DNA of 64,000 nt from Nitrosomonadales bacterium (GTDB lineage: Bacteria > Pseudomonadota > Gammaproteobacteria > Burkholderiales > Gallionellaceae). The position numbers and the translations under genes were made by a program. The DNA lies in assembly GCA_016716325.1 (NCBI GenBank), contig JADJWO010000001.1, positions 1,674,001 to 1,738,000 of the forward strand, read 5' to 3'. Every line of letters starts with the position of its first letter. Positions within the stretch are counted from its first letter, which is position 1. The notes under the pieces were generated by a model that made no database searches, was not told the origin of the DNA, and worked only from the letters and a program-made list of their open reading frames with translations. Below are positions 17,133 to 25,527 of the stretch, in pieces.

Positions 17133-18293
17133 TTGAAAAAAATCCATTTCGTTTCGGGGGCGCGTTCGGAGTTCGACATTCTTTCGCCGGTCATCCGGCG
17201 TTGTGCGGACTTCGGCCTGGATGCGCGGGTGGTTCTTTGCGCCGCCCAACTATCGCCTTTCCATGGGCTGGGCATCGAGCAGATCCGCGCCCAGGGGTAT
17301 CGGGTTGAGGGCGCCATCGAATCCCTGCTGGCCAGCGAATCGGACAGCGGTCGTGCGCTGTCCTTTGCCAATGTCATCGAGGGCCTTGTGCGGTTTCTTT
17401 CGCAGAACCGCCCCGACATGATCTGCGTTGCCGGTGATCGTGAAGAAGCGCTCGCCGCCGCTCTGGCGGGCAACTTCCTCGGCATCCATGTGGCGCATCT
17501 CTTTGGCGGCGACCGCTGCATCGCCTCGGATATCGACGAAGTCTTCCGTCCGGCGATCTCCAAGCTGGCGCATTTTCATTTTACGGCGACCGAAGGACAT
17601 CGCGAGCGGTTGATCCGCATGGGCGAACATCCGGAAAACATCTGGACCGTCGGCGGAACCGGCCTCGACGGCCTGGCCGGTCTGGGCAATATGACGGACG
17701 AGGAACTGAACAGCCATTTCGGTGCGGACATCACCCAGCCATTCTTCCTTGTGATCCATCACCCTACGCCGACGTTCGGGGTTGAAGGCACCGAGCGCGA
17801 AATGCTTTCAGTCTTGCAGGGCGTGCTTGGAACAGGCGCCAGGGTGTTCTGCAGCTACCCGAACTTCGATCCGGGCAACATGGGCATGCGCCGGGCCATC
17901 GACGCCATGGCTGAAGCGAACCCCAGCCAACTGGTGCGTTACCATAACCTGCCGCGCGAGGTGTTTGCGGCGCTTTACCGCCGGGCTGCGGGCATTGTCG
18001 GCAATTCGTCGTCGATCATCATCGAGGCGGGTTTCCTCAAGAAGCCAGGGATTCTCTGCGGGCCACGGCAGGACCTGAGGGAACGGGGAGGCAATGTGAT
18101 ACGCGTGGATAGCGATGATGTCCCGGCGATCACGGCAGCATGCCGGCGCGCGCTGGGAGACGCGGACTTCCTGGAATCGGTCGCCCGTTCCGGCTCCCTG
18201 TACGGCGACGGCCATGCGGGCGAACGGGTGGCCCGCATCCTGGGCACGGTCCCGCTGACCGGGGAGATCCTGAGGAAAACCAATGCATATTGA
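17133..18293 (+). CDS. legG: hydrolysing NDP-GlcNAc 2-epimerase, LegG/NeuC type
   Basis: A 386-residue GT-B-fold enzyme of the NeuC group. Signature pieces are SGARSEFD near the start, GDREEALAAAL, HLFGGDRC, and VGNSSSIIIEAGFLKKP near the end. It hydrolyses NDP and inverts C2 to give the free diacetamido hexose used by LegI. TTG 17133 has GGAAGGG eight bases upstream and was chosen; GTG 17124 overlaps the methyltransferase stop and is the alternative, adding three residues. Confidence 0.87.
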   Translation: MKKIHFVSGARSEFDILSPVIRRCADFGLDARVVLCAAQLSPFHGLGIEQIRAQGYRVEGAIESLLASESDSGRALSFANVIEGLVRFLSQNRPDMICVAGDREEALAAALAGNFLGIHVAHLFGGDRCIASDIDEVFRPAISKLAHFHFTATEGHRERLIRMGEHPENIWTVGGTGLDGLAGLGNMTDEELNSHFGADITQPFFLVIHHPTPTFGVEGTEREMLSVLQGVLGTGARVFCSYPNFDPGNMGMRRAIDAMAEANPSQLVRYHNLPREVFAALYRRAAGIVGNSSSIIIEAGFLKKPGILCGPRQDLRERGGNVIRVDSDDVPAITAACRRALGDADFLESVARSGSLYGDGHAGERVARILGTVPLTGEILRKTNAY

Positions 18294-18311
18294 GAGCGAT
18301 CGGGGGAGACA

Positions 18312-18965
18312 GTGAAAAAGATATTGGTAGTCGCCGTTCATCCGGATGACGAGACGCTGGGATGCGGCGGGACATTGCTGCGCCATCGTGCCGCCGGTGA
18401 CGAGATCCATTGGCTGATCGTCACGGAAGCGGGAAACGATGCGTTAAGGCAGCGCCGCACCGGACAGATCGGGCAGGTCGGGCAGGCATATGGTTTCGCG
18501 GGCATCCATACCCTCGGCTTTCCCACCACGCGTCTGGACCAGTTGGAGACCGGCGTGCTGGTGGGGGGCATTGCCAAGATTGTGGAGGCGGTGGCACCGG
18601 AAATCATCTATCTGCCCTTCGCTTACGACATCCATTCCGACCATCGTCTCGTTTTCGAGGCGGCATACAGTTGCACCAAGGTGTTCCGTTACCCATCGGT
18701 GCGGCGCGTGCTGATGATGGAAACGCCATCCGAAACCGATTTTTCCCCGGCCCTGCCCGGACAAGGGTTCACGCCCAATGTCTTCGTGGATATTGCCGAT
18801 CACTTCGACAAAAAAATGGCCATCGCCGGTATTTATGGAGACGAGATGGGAGCGCATCCGTTCCCGCGCAGTCTTGAAGGGATGCGCGCACTCGCCACGG
18901 TGCGCGGCGCTGCGGCGGGTTGCAAATATGCCGAGGCATTCATGCTGCTCAAGGAGATCAGGTGA
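18312..18965 (+). CDS. PIG-L family (LmbE-like) deacetylase
   Basis: A 217-residue zinc amidohydrolase. The metal motif HPDDE is at 10-14 (H10, D13) and a second metal histidine is in IHSDHR. It starts at GTG 18312 after GGGGGAG. Family members remove N-acetyl groups from sugars such as GlcNAc-PI or bacillithiol precursors. Between legG and legI it could deacetylate the diacetamido hexose or the finished nonulosonate so that another acyl group can be attached. The canonical Leg pathway has no such step. Confidence 0.85.
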   Translation: MKKILVVAVHPDDETLGCGGTLLRHRAAGDEIHWLIVTEAGNDALRQRRTGQIGQVGQAYGFAGIHTLGFPTTRLDQLETGVLVGGIAKIVEAVAPEIIYLPFAYDIHSDHRLVFEAAYSCTKVFRYPSVRRVLMMETPSETDFSPALPGQGFTPNVFVDIADHFDKKMAIAGIYGDEMGAHPFPRSLEGMRALATVRGAAAGCKYAEAFMLLKEIR

Positions 18966-18973
18966 GGACGAAT

Positions 18974-20065
18974 ATGGAGAAACTCGATCTTTCATCCGGC
19001 CTGTTTGTCATCGCCGAGGCCGGGGTGAACCACAACGGGTCGTTTGAAACCGCCTGTGCGCTTGCCGATGCAGCCAGGGCAGCCGGCGCCGATGCGGTCA
19101 AGTTCCAGACTTTCCGGGCTGAAACGCTGGCAACCGCCGCTTCGCCCAAGGCGGAATATCAGCAGCGCACCACCGGCGCCGCGGATAGCCAGTTCGAGAT
19201 GCTGCGCCGGCTGGAACTCTCGCATGCGGATTTCATCGCGCTGGACCGCTATTGCCGCGATATCGGCATCATGTTCCTGTCCACGCCGTTCGACCCGGCA
19301 AGCCTGGATTTTCTGGTGGATGAACTGAAGGTCCCGCTCCTGAAATTCTCCTCGGGTGACATCACCAACGCGCCGTTCCTGTTGCAGGGCGCGCGCTCGG
19401 GCAAGCCCATCATCCTGTCCACCGGGATGTCGACACTGGCCGAGGTGGAGGAGGCACTTGGCGTGCTTGCATTCGGCTATGGCACCACCCCGGATTCGAA
19501 GCCCGGAAGGGAGGCGTTCAATTCCGCTTATTGGCGGGATGCGGACCACTCCGTTCTGGCGGACAGAGTGTGCCTCCTGCATTGCGTGACCGAATATCCG
19601 ACGCCGCTCGAAGAGGTCAATATGCGGGCGATGATCACGCTTGCAGAGGCATTCGGCCTGCCGGTCGGGTTTTCGGACCACACCATGGGGATCGGGGTGT
19701 CTGTGGCGGCGGTCGCATTGGGCGGTTGCGTGATCGAAAAACATCTGACCCTGGATCGTGCGGCGCATGGGCCGGATCATGCGGCATCGCTCGAGCCGAA
19801 AGACTTCCGGAGCATGGTGGACGCGATGCGCGAGGCGGCCGCCTGCCTCGGATCGTCGCGCAAACTTCCCGCTCCCTGCGAACGGAAGAATTTGCATATC
19901 GGACGCCGTAGCCTGGTGGCACGGACGGCCATCGCCTCGGGCGAAAAATTCACCCCGGAAAACATTGCCGTAAAACGTCCAGGCGGAGGCCGCCCGCCGA
20001 TTGATTACTGGGATTTGCTGGGACTGCGCGCGGCGCGTGACTATCAGCCGGACGAGCCGATCTGA
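18974..20065 (+). CDS. legI: nonulosonic acid synthase, LegI/NeuB family
   Basis: A 363-residue NeuB-type enzyme with a TIM barrel and a C-terminal SAF/antifreeze-like domain. Visible motifs are EAGVNHNGS, STPFD, KFSSGDITN, HCVTEYPTP, GFSDHTMGIG and IEKHLTLDR. It condenses PEP with the 2-epimerised diacetamido hexose to give a nine-carbon acid. ATG 18974 was chosen over GTG 18962. It sits between the deacetylase and the NeuD/LegH acetyltransferase. The exact sugar (Leg versus a relative) depends on the substrate. Confidence 0.9.
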   Translation: MEKLDLSSGLFVIAEAGVNHNGSFETACALADAARAAGADAVKFQTFRAETLATAASPKAEYQQRTTGAADSQFEMLRRLELSHADFIALDRYCRDIGIMFLSTPFDPASLDFLVDELKVPLLKFSSGDITNAPFLLQGARSGKPIILSTGMSTLAEVEEALGVLAFGYGTTPDSKPGREAFNSAYWRDADHSVLADRVCLLHCVTEYPTPLEEVNMRAMITLAEAFGLPVGFSDHTMGIGVSVAAVALGGCVIEKHLTLDRAAHGPDHAASLEPKDFRSMVDAMREAAACLGSSRKLPAPCERKNLHIGRRSLVARTAIASGEKFTPENIAVKRPGGGRPPIDYWDLLGLRAARDYQPDEPI

Positions 20066-20067
20066 TC

Positions 20068-20712
20068 ATGGGACGGCCAATTCTGATCCTTGGTGCAGGC
20101 GGTCATGCCCGCGTGGTTGCGAATCTGCTGATGGGCCGGAACCTGCGCATCACCGGATTCCTCGACCCGGATGCCTCGCTCTGGGGCGGGGATTGGCACG
20201 GGATAGCGGTGCTGGGAGGAGACGAGAAACTGGCCGATTATCCTCCGGCTGCGCATGACCTGGTGAATGGCATCGGATCGGTCGGGAGCGCGGGATTGCG
20301 CCGCGCCATATTCGAGAGATATAGAACGGCCGGGTACCGGTTCCCCGGCCTTGTGCACGCGACCGCGACCGTGGCAGTGGACGTCGAACAGGGCGAAGGC
20401 AGCCAGATCATGGCGGGCGCCATCATCCAGACGGGATGCCATATCGGCCTGAATGCGGTGATCAATACCGGCGCCATCGTGGACCATGATTGCCGCATCG
20501 GCGATCACGTACATATTGCTCCCGGTGCGACGCTTTCTGGCGGTGTCCGGGTCGGGGAGAATACCCACATCGGCACGGGTGCAACCGTGATCCAGGGAAT
20601 CAGGATCGGCAGTGATTGCCTTGTCGCGGCCGGCGCGGTGGTGGTTCGTGATGTGCCCGATGGTTCGACAGTGGCCGGCGTGCCGGCGAAAGAAGGATTG
20701 GATCGAAAATGA
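20068..20712 (+). CDS. legH: NeuD/PglD family acetyltransferase, probable LegH
   Basis: A 214-residue protein with a small Rossmann-like N-terminal domain (LILGAGGHARVVANLL) followed by a left-handed beta helix with hexapeptide repeats. The typical catalytic histidine is in VDHDCRIGDHVHI. In the Leg pathway LegH acetylates the 4-amino group made by LegC. The family also includes NeuD O-acetyltransferases of sialic acid, which is an alternative. It overlaps PtmE by 4 bases. Confidence 0.82.
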   Translation: MGRPILILGAGGHARVVANLLMGRNLRITGFLDPDASLWGGDWHGIAVLGGDEKLADYPPAAHDLVNGIGSVGSAGLRRAIFERYRTAGYRFPGLVHATATVAVDVEQGEGSQIMAGAIIQTGCHIGLNAVINTGAIVDHDCRIGDHVHIAPGATLSGGVRVGENTHIGTGATVIQGIRIGSDCLVAAGAVVVRDVPDGSTVAGVPAKEGLDRK

Positions 20713-21758
20713 TCGCATGGAAAGAGATACTGGTTTCGCCGGGGGCGCCCATACGGGAAGCCATAGAGGTGCTAGATAGAAGCGCGAAGCAGATCGTTCT
20801 GGTCGTCGGGGAGAACAATCATCTGGCAGGGACGGTCACGGATGGCGATATCCGCCGGGGCATCCTGAAGGGGGTGTCGCTGGACGAACCCACGCTGAAC
20901 ATCATGAATGCCCACCCGACCGTTGCCAGGGCCGATGAAGGCAGGGAGGCGATGCTGGCCGCGATGCAGCGCAAGGGGCTGCATCATTTGCCGGTCGTGG
21001 ATGAGAACAATTGTGTGACGGGGCTGGAAACGCTGGAAGATCTGATCCATCCGCCCATCAGGGAGAACCGTGTGGTGCTGATGGCGGGCGGATTGGGCAG
21101 CCGCTTGAGCCCCTTGACGGATGCTTGTCCCAAACCGATGCTCAAGATAGGCGGCAAGCCGTTGCTGGAGACCATCCTGGAAAACTTCATCGAATATGGT
21201 TTCCACCGGTTCTACATCTCGGTCAATTACATGGCCGATGTCGTCAAGGCGCACTTTGGGGACGGCTCGCGCTGGGGCGTGGATATCGCCTATCTGCACG
21301 AAGACCAGCGACTGGGGACGGCAGGCGCCTTGAGCCTGCTCCCGGAAAAGCCGGCGGAAGCCCTGCTGGTGATGAACGGCGATCTGCTGACCAAGGTGAA
21401 TTTCAAGCAGTTGCTCGATTTCCATTCGGCACACCATGCGCAGGCAACCATGTGCGTACGCGAATACGATTTTCAGGTGCCGTACGGCGTGGTCAAGATC
21501 GATGCGCACCGCATCACGGCCATTGATGAAAAACCGGTCCAGCGGTTCTTCGTCAATGCCGGGATCTACGTGCTGGAGCCGGAAGCGCTGGCCCTGATCG
21601 CGGCAAACACTTACTTCGATATGCCGACGATGTTCGAGAGGTTGATCGGGTTGAAAAAAGAGACGGCCGTGTTCCCGATCCGCGAATACTGGCTCGATAT
21701 CGGGCAATTGGCCGATTTTGACCGCGCCAACGGCGAATACCGGGACATCTTTTCATGA
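20709..21758 (+). CDS. ptmE: CBS-domain sugar-phosphate nucleotidyltransferase, PtmE type
   Basis: A 349-residue fusion with two CBS motifs at about 10-118 and a nucleotidyltransferase domain from about 118 on. The latter carries MAGGLGSRLSPLT, KPMLKIGGKPLLE, and MNGDLL as the metal-binding DxL site. Campylobacter PtmE is a glucosamine-1-phosphate guanylyltransferase that starts GDP-linked legionaminic synthesis. CBS domains suggest control by a bound nucleotide. It overlaps its neighbours by 4 bases on both sides. Confidence 0.85.
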   Translation: MIAWKEILVSPGAPIREAIEVLDRSAKQIVLVVGENNHLAGTVTDGDIRRGILKGVSLDEPTLNIMNAHPTVARADEGREAMLAAMQRKGLHHLPVVDENNCVTGLETLEDLIHPPIRENRVVLMAGGLGSRLSPLTDACPKPMLKIGGKPLLETILENFIEYGFHRFYISVNYMADVVKAHFGDGSRWGVDIAYLHEDQRLGTAGALSLLPEKPAEALLVMNGDLLTKVNFKQLLDFHSAHHAQATMCVREYDFQVPYGVVKIDAHRITAIDEKPVQRFFVNAGIYVLEPEALALIAANTYFDMPTMFERLIGLKKETAVFPIREYWLDIGQLADFDRANGEYRDIFS

Positions 21759-22666
21759 AAGCGCTGGTTATCGGATACGGTTCCATCGGTGCGCGGCATG
21801 CGCGGTTGCTGACCGAGCTCGGCTGTGAAACGGCAGTGGTCAGCAAACGCGACGTGGCGTTCCCGGCCGTGTTCCACGACCTCGCTACCGCGCTTAAGGT
21901 GCATGCCCCGGGGTATGTGGTCGTTGCCAACGAAACGAGCCGGCATCAGGACACTCTGGAGGCCCTGGTTGAACATGATCACCGGGGAGTGGTGCTGGTC
22001 GAGAAGCCGCTCTTCAATCATTGCGTGAAGTTGCCCCAACACCATTTCAGCCGCATCTTCGTTGCCTACAATCTGAGATTCCATCCGGCCATTCAGCGGC
22101 TGAAATCCCTGCTGGAAGGCCAGCGCGTTTTGTCCGCGCTGGCGTATGTCGGGCAATACCTTCCCGAGTGGCGTCCCGCGACGGATTATCGAACCTGCTA
22201 TTCGGCAAGTGCCGAACAGGGCGGCGGCGTCCTCAGGGATCTGAGCCACGAGCTGGATTACCTGCTGTGGATGCTGGGGAAATGGGAAAAGGTGGCCGCG
22301 GTCGGCGGGCACTTCAGCCATCTCGAGATCAGCAGCGATGACATATGCGCCCTTTCAATGGCGACCGATTCATGCCCGGCCATCAATTTGCAGATGAATT
22401 ATCTGGACCGTGCCGGGCGCCGCTTCATTCTGGTGAATACGGACGATCACACCATCGAGGTGGATATCGTCAAGGGAATGATTACGGTCGACCGGGAAAG
22501 CGATTCATTCGTGATCGAGCGGGATTCCACTTACCGCGCGATGCACCAGGCCGTGATCTCGGGTGACGAGCGGCATCTTTGCTCGCTGGAGGATGGCAAC
22601 GAGATCATGCGGCTGGTCGAGGCGATCGAACATTCGGCGGAGAAGGGAACATGGGTAAGGCGATGA
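21755..22666 (+). CDS. ptmF: Gfo/Idh/MocA family oxidoreductase, PtmF-like
   Basis: A 303-residue NAD(P)-dependent oxidoreductase. The Rossmann motif GYGSIGARHARLL is at the N-terminus and VEKPLF is the catalytic EKP. Its place between PtmE and LegF mirrors ptmF in the Campylobacter flagellin-glycosylation cluster, where PtmF and PtmA are linked to supply of the glucosamine precursor. A PtmA-like SDR is present separately at 34034. The exact reaction is uncertain. Confidence 0.78.
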   Translation: MKALVIGYGSIGARHARLLTELGCETAVVSKRDVAFPAVFHDLATALKVHAPGYVVVANETSRHQDTLEALVEHDHRGVVLVEKPLFNHCVKLPQHHFSRIFVAYNLRFHPAIQRLKSLLEGQRVLSALAYVGQYLPEWRPATDYRTCYSASAEQGGGVLRDLSHELDYLLWMLGKWEKVAAVGGHFSHLEISSDDICALSMATDSCPAINLQMNYLDRAGRRFILVNTDDHTIEVDIVKGMITVDRESDSFVIERDSTYRAMHQAVISGDERHLCSLEDGNEIMRLVEAIEHSAEKGTWVRR

Positions 22667-23376
22667 AACGAATTTGCACAATATGCGCGCGCGGCGGTTC
22701 CAAAGGGGTCAAGGGCAAGAATATCCGCGCGCTTCACGGCAGACCGCTTATTGCCTATAGCATCGAGCAGGCCAAGGCATCGGGACTGTTCGACGTGATT
22801 GCGGTCAGCAGCGATTCCGACCTGATCCTCGGCGCTGCCGGGGAATGCGGTGTCGATTTCCTGGTAAAAAGGCCGGATGAGATGGCCACCGACCAGGCGG
22901 GCAAGATGCCGGCCATCCGCCACTGCGTGCAAGAAGTGGAGAGACTGACGGGCAAGACGTTCGAGATCATGGTCGATCTGGACGCCACCTCGCCGCTACG
23001 CTCAATCGAAGACATAAAGAACGCGGTCGCCATGCTTGAGGAAAGCGGCGCGGGGAACCTGATCACCGCGATGCCGGCGCGGCGCTCGCCCTATTTCAAC
23101 CTTGTGGAACAGGGTACCGACGGGGGGGTCGTGCTATCGAAGCCGCTGAAGACCCCGGTTCTCAGAAGGCAGGACGCGCCCAAGTGTTATGACATGAATG
23201 CCTCGATCTACATATGGAGGCGCGCGGCCTTCTTTTCGGAAGGCTCGGTTTTCAACAGCGACACCCGGCTGTATGTCATGCCGGAGGAGCGTTCCATCGA
23301 TATAGATTCCGAGCTGGATTTCAGGTTCGTGGAGTTCCTCATGACACACAATCAAAGCTCCGGTCGAAGCGAATGA
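22651..23376 (+). CDS. legF: CMP-nonulosonate cytidylyltransferase, LegF/NeuA type
   Basis: A 241-residue acylneuraminate cytidylyltransferase. The nucleotide-binding ARGGSKGVKGKNIR is near the start and DLDATSPLRS is the metal site. It activates the free nonulosonic acid with CTP for glycosyl transfer. ATG 22651 has GGAG eight bases upstream and was chosen; ATG 22663 overlaps the ptmF stop and is the alternative. It ends by overlapping the acyltransferase by 4 bases. Confidence 0.9.
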   Translation: MGKAMKRICTICARGGSKGVKGKNIRALHGRPLIAYSIEQAKASGLFDVIAVSSDSDLILGAAGECGVDFLVKRPDEMATDQAGKMPAIRHCVQEVERLTGKTFEIMVDLDATSPLRSIEDIKNAVAMLEESGAGNLITAMPARRSPYFNLVEQGTDGGVVLSKPLKTPVLRRQDAPKCYDMNASIYIWRRAAFFSEGSVFNSDTRLYVMPEERSIDIDSELDFRFVEFLMTHNQSSGRSE

Positions 23377-23933
23377 TGAAGTTGTCAGAGATAAAAGACA
23401 GGATCGAATTCTGGAAGGACGCCGACAGGCTCGGGCCGGACATTCCCTATACGCACTGGCGATTGCATTTCAAGTCGACCATGCTTGCCTTGTGCAGGGA
23501 TAAATTCAGCCATTTTGGCGAGGGCGCGGAATTCCGGCCGGGCGCGTATGCGATATGTTGCTCGAAGATCAGTCTGGGAAGGCGCGTGATCATCCGCCCC
23601 GGGAGCATGCTGTTCGCCGATTCGCGTGCAAACGATGCGTCCATCGTTATCGGGGACGATGTCATGCTTGGCTCGGGGGTACACATCTATGTTCACAACC
23701 ACCGGTTCGACGATCCCGACAAGCCGATCATTGACCAGGGATTCCACGCATCGAAACCGGTCGTGCTGAAAAAAGGTTGCTGGGTGGGCGCCAATACGAC
23801 CGTGTTGCCGGGGGTGACGATAGGAGAAAATGCTGTTGTCGGCGCGGGCAGCGTGGTGACGAAAGATGTGCCCGACAGGACGGTGGCCGTCGGCAATCCG
23901 GCAAGGGTTGTGCGAAAGATTGGCAAGGTTTAA
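23373..23933 (+). CDS. WbbJ-like hexapeptide-repeat acyltransferase
   Basis: A 186-residue left-handed beta-helix acetyltransferase. The typical catalytic VHNHRFDD near residue 110 and GCWVGANTTVLPGVTIG further on are like WbbJ and maltose O-acetyltransferase. It is the last of the coupled genes and could O- or N-acylate the nonulosonate, perhaps re-acylating an amine freed by the PIG-L enzyme. Acceptor and acyl donor are not evident. Confidence 0.82.
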   Translation: MMKLSEIKDRIEFWKDADRLGPDIPYTHWRLHFKSTMLALCRDKFSHFGEGAEFRPGAYAICCSKISLGRRVIIRPGSMLFADSRANDASIVIGDDVMLGSGVHIYVHNHRFDDPDKPIIDQGFHASKPVVLKKGCWVGANTTVLPGVTIGENAVVGAGSVVTKDVPDRTVAVGNPARVVRKIGKV

Positions 23934-23979
23934 GCCGGCTTGCCAAATCTGCCCACGAACCATGCATGACTAAAAGACC

Positions 23980-25527
23980 TTGAACCCGACTACCATCAAA
24001 TCGCGATTTCTGGTTTCCGTTGTCGCCAATGCCCTCCGTGCATCGCTGACATTGCTGACCGGGATCCTGCTTGCGCGGGGACTCGACCCGTCCGGGTACG
24101 GCGATCTGGCATTCCTGCTGGGCAGCTTCGTCGCGGTTCGCGCATTGTTGAACATGGGCAGTTCAAGCGCGTTCTACACTTTCCTTTCGCAGCGCGCCCG
24201 CGAACGCAGGTTCTACCTGTTCTATTTTTCCTGGCTGGCATTGCAGTTCGTCATCACGCTGTCGCTTGTTGCCTTGATCATCCCTCATGGCCTGTTCGAG
24301 AAGATCTGGCTGGGCCACTCTCGCGGGATCGTCCTGCTGGCATTTGTCGCGGTGTTCATGCAACAGCAGGTCTGGCAGATGGTGGGCCAAATAGGTGAGT
24401 CGGCCAGAAAGACGGTCAGGGTGCAATTGCTCAATACGGCGGTGGCAGTTGCATACCTTATGACGATCGGTTCGCTGTGGCTGTCCGGCGGCTTGAGTGT
24501 GGAAAGGGTGTTGTGGGCGATCATCTGCCTGTATGCGGTTGCAACGGCCCTGAGTTACCGGTTCCTGAGGGAGCAGAATGCTGGGCAAGCCGAAGGGAGC
24601 GCAACCTATGGGCAGATGTTTGATGAGTATTGGCATTATTGCAAGCCCCTGATAGGTTTTGCGGTAGTGAGCTTCCTGTATGCCTTCGCAGACAAATGGA
24701 TGTTGCAGAAATTCGGCGGGGCAACGCAGCAGGGGTATTTCCAGATCGCATCGCAATTTGCCCAGGTCAGCCTGCTGGCGACGGTTTCCATTCTGAATAT
24801 CTTCTGGAAAGAAATCGCCGAGGCCAAATCCAGAGGGGAGCGCGAGCGTGTCGGCGCCCTGTATAAAAAGGTGAATCGCGGGTTGGTCATGCTGAGCGCG
24901 GTCATCGCCGGGTTATTGCTGCCATGGTCGAAACAGATCGTGGCGCTCTTGCTGGGCCCCGCCTATGTCGAGGCGTGGCCGGTACTGGCGATCATGTTCC
25001 TGTATCCGATACATCAGTCCATGGGGCAGATCGGCGGCACCATGCTGATGGCCAGCAGCGACACGCGCAGGTATGTCGCCTTGAGCACCGCCATCATGCT
25101 GGGTTCCCTGCCGCTTTCCTATTTCGCAATGGCTCCGACTTCCGGCATGCTGATTCCGGGCCTGGGTCTGGGGGCGATCGGCATGGCCTGTTACATGGTG
25201 CTTTCCAGCGTCATCGCGGTCAACATCCAGGCATGGGTCATTGCGCGTAGCGGCGGATGGGAATTCGACTGGCGATATCAGGCAGTCGGCATCCCGTTGA
25301 TGCTTGGATTGGGGTATGCGGCCAAAATGGTTGTCGGGCTGATATGGAATATTGACGATGCAGGCTGGGTGGGGTTGGTCATCCCAGGCTTCTTCGCATG
25401 TGTCGTCTACGGGATTTCGGTGCTGTCGGTGGTGCGGCGATATCCGTGGCTGATGGGCATGGAAAAAGACGAGTTGCGTGGTCTGTGGAACAGGATGATG
25501 GAAGGGGCGCGGCATGCAAAGGCCTGA
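23980..25527 (+). CDS. wzx: Wzx-type oligosaccharide flippase
   Basis: A 515-residue polytopic membrane protein with about 12-14 hydrophobic segments and the MATE/MVF-like layout of polysaccharide flippases. ARGLDPSGYGDLAFL near residue 30 is typical of the family start. It probably translocates the undecaprenyl-linked repeat unit across the inner membrane. The start is TTG 23980, since no ATG lies nearby in frame. It is separated from the Leg operon by 46 bases with no evident terminator. It overlaps the next gene by 14 bases. Confidence 0.87.
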   Translation: MNPTTIKSRFLVSVVANALRASLTLLTGILLARGLDPSGYGDLAFLLGSFVAVRALLNMGSSSAFYTFLSQRARERRFYLFYFSWLALQFVITLSLVALIIPHGLFEKIWLGHSRGIVLLAFVAVFMQQQVWQMVGQIGESARKTVRVQLLNTAVAVAYLMTIGSLWLSGGLSVERVLWAIICLYAVATALSYRFLREQNAGQAEGSATYGQMFDEYWHYCKPLIGFAVVSFLYAFADKWMLQKFGGATQQGYFQIASQFAQVSLLATVSILNIFWKEIAEAKSRGERERVGALYKKVNRGLVMLSAVIAGLLLPWSKQIVALLLGPAYVEAWPVLAIMFLYPIHQSMGQIGGTMLMASSDTRRYVALSTAIMLGSLPLSYFAMAPTSGMLIPGLGLGAIGMACYMVLSSVIAVNIQAWVIARSGGWEFDWRYQAVGIPLMLGLGYAAKMVVGLIWNIDDAGWVGLVIPGFFACVVYGISVLSVVRRYPWLMGMEKDELRGLWNRMMEGARHAKA

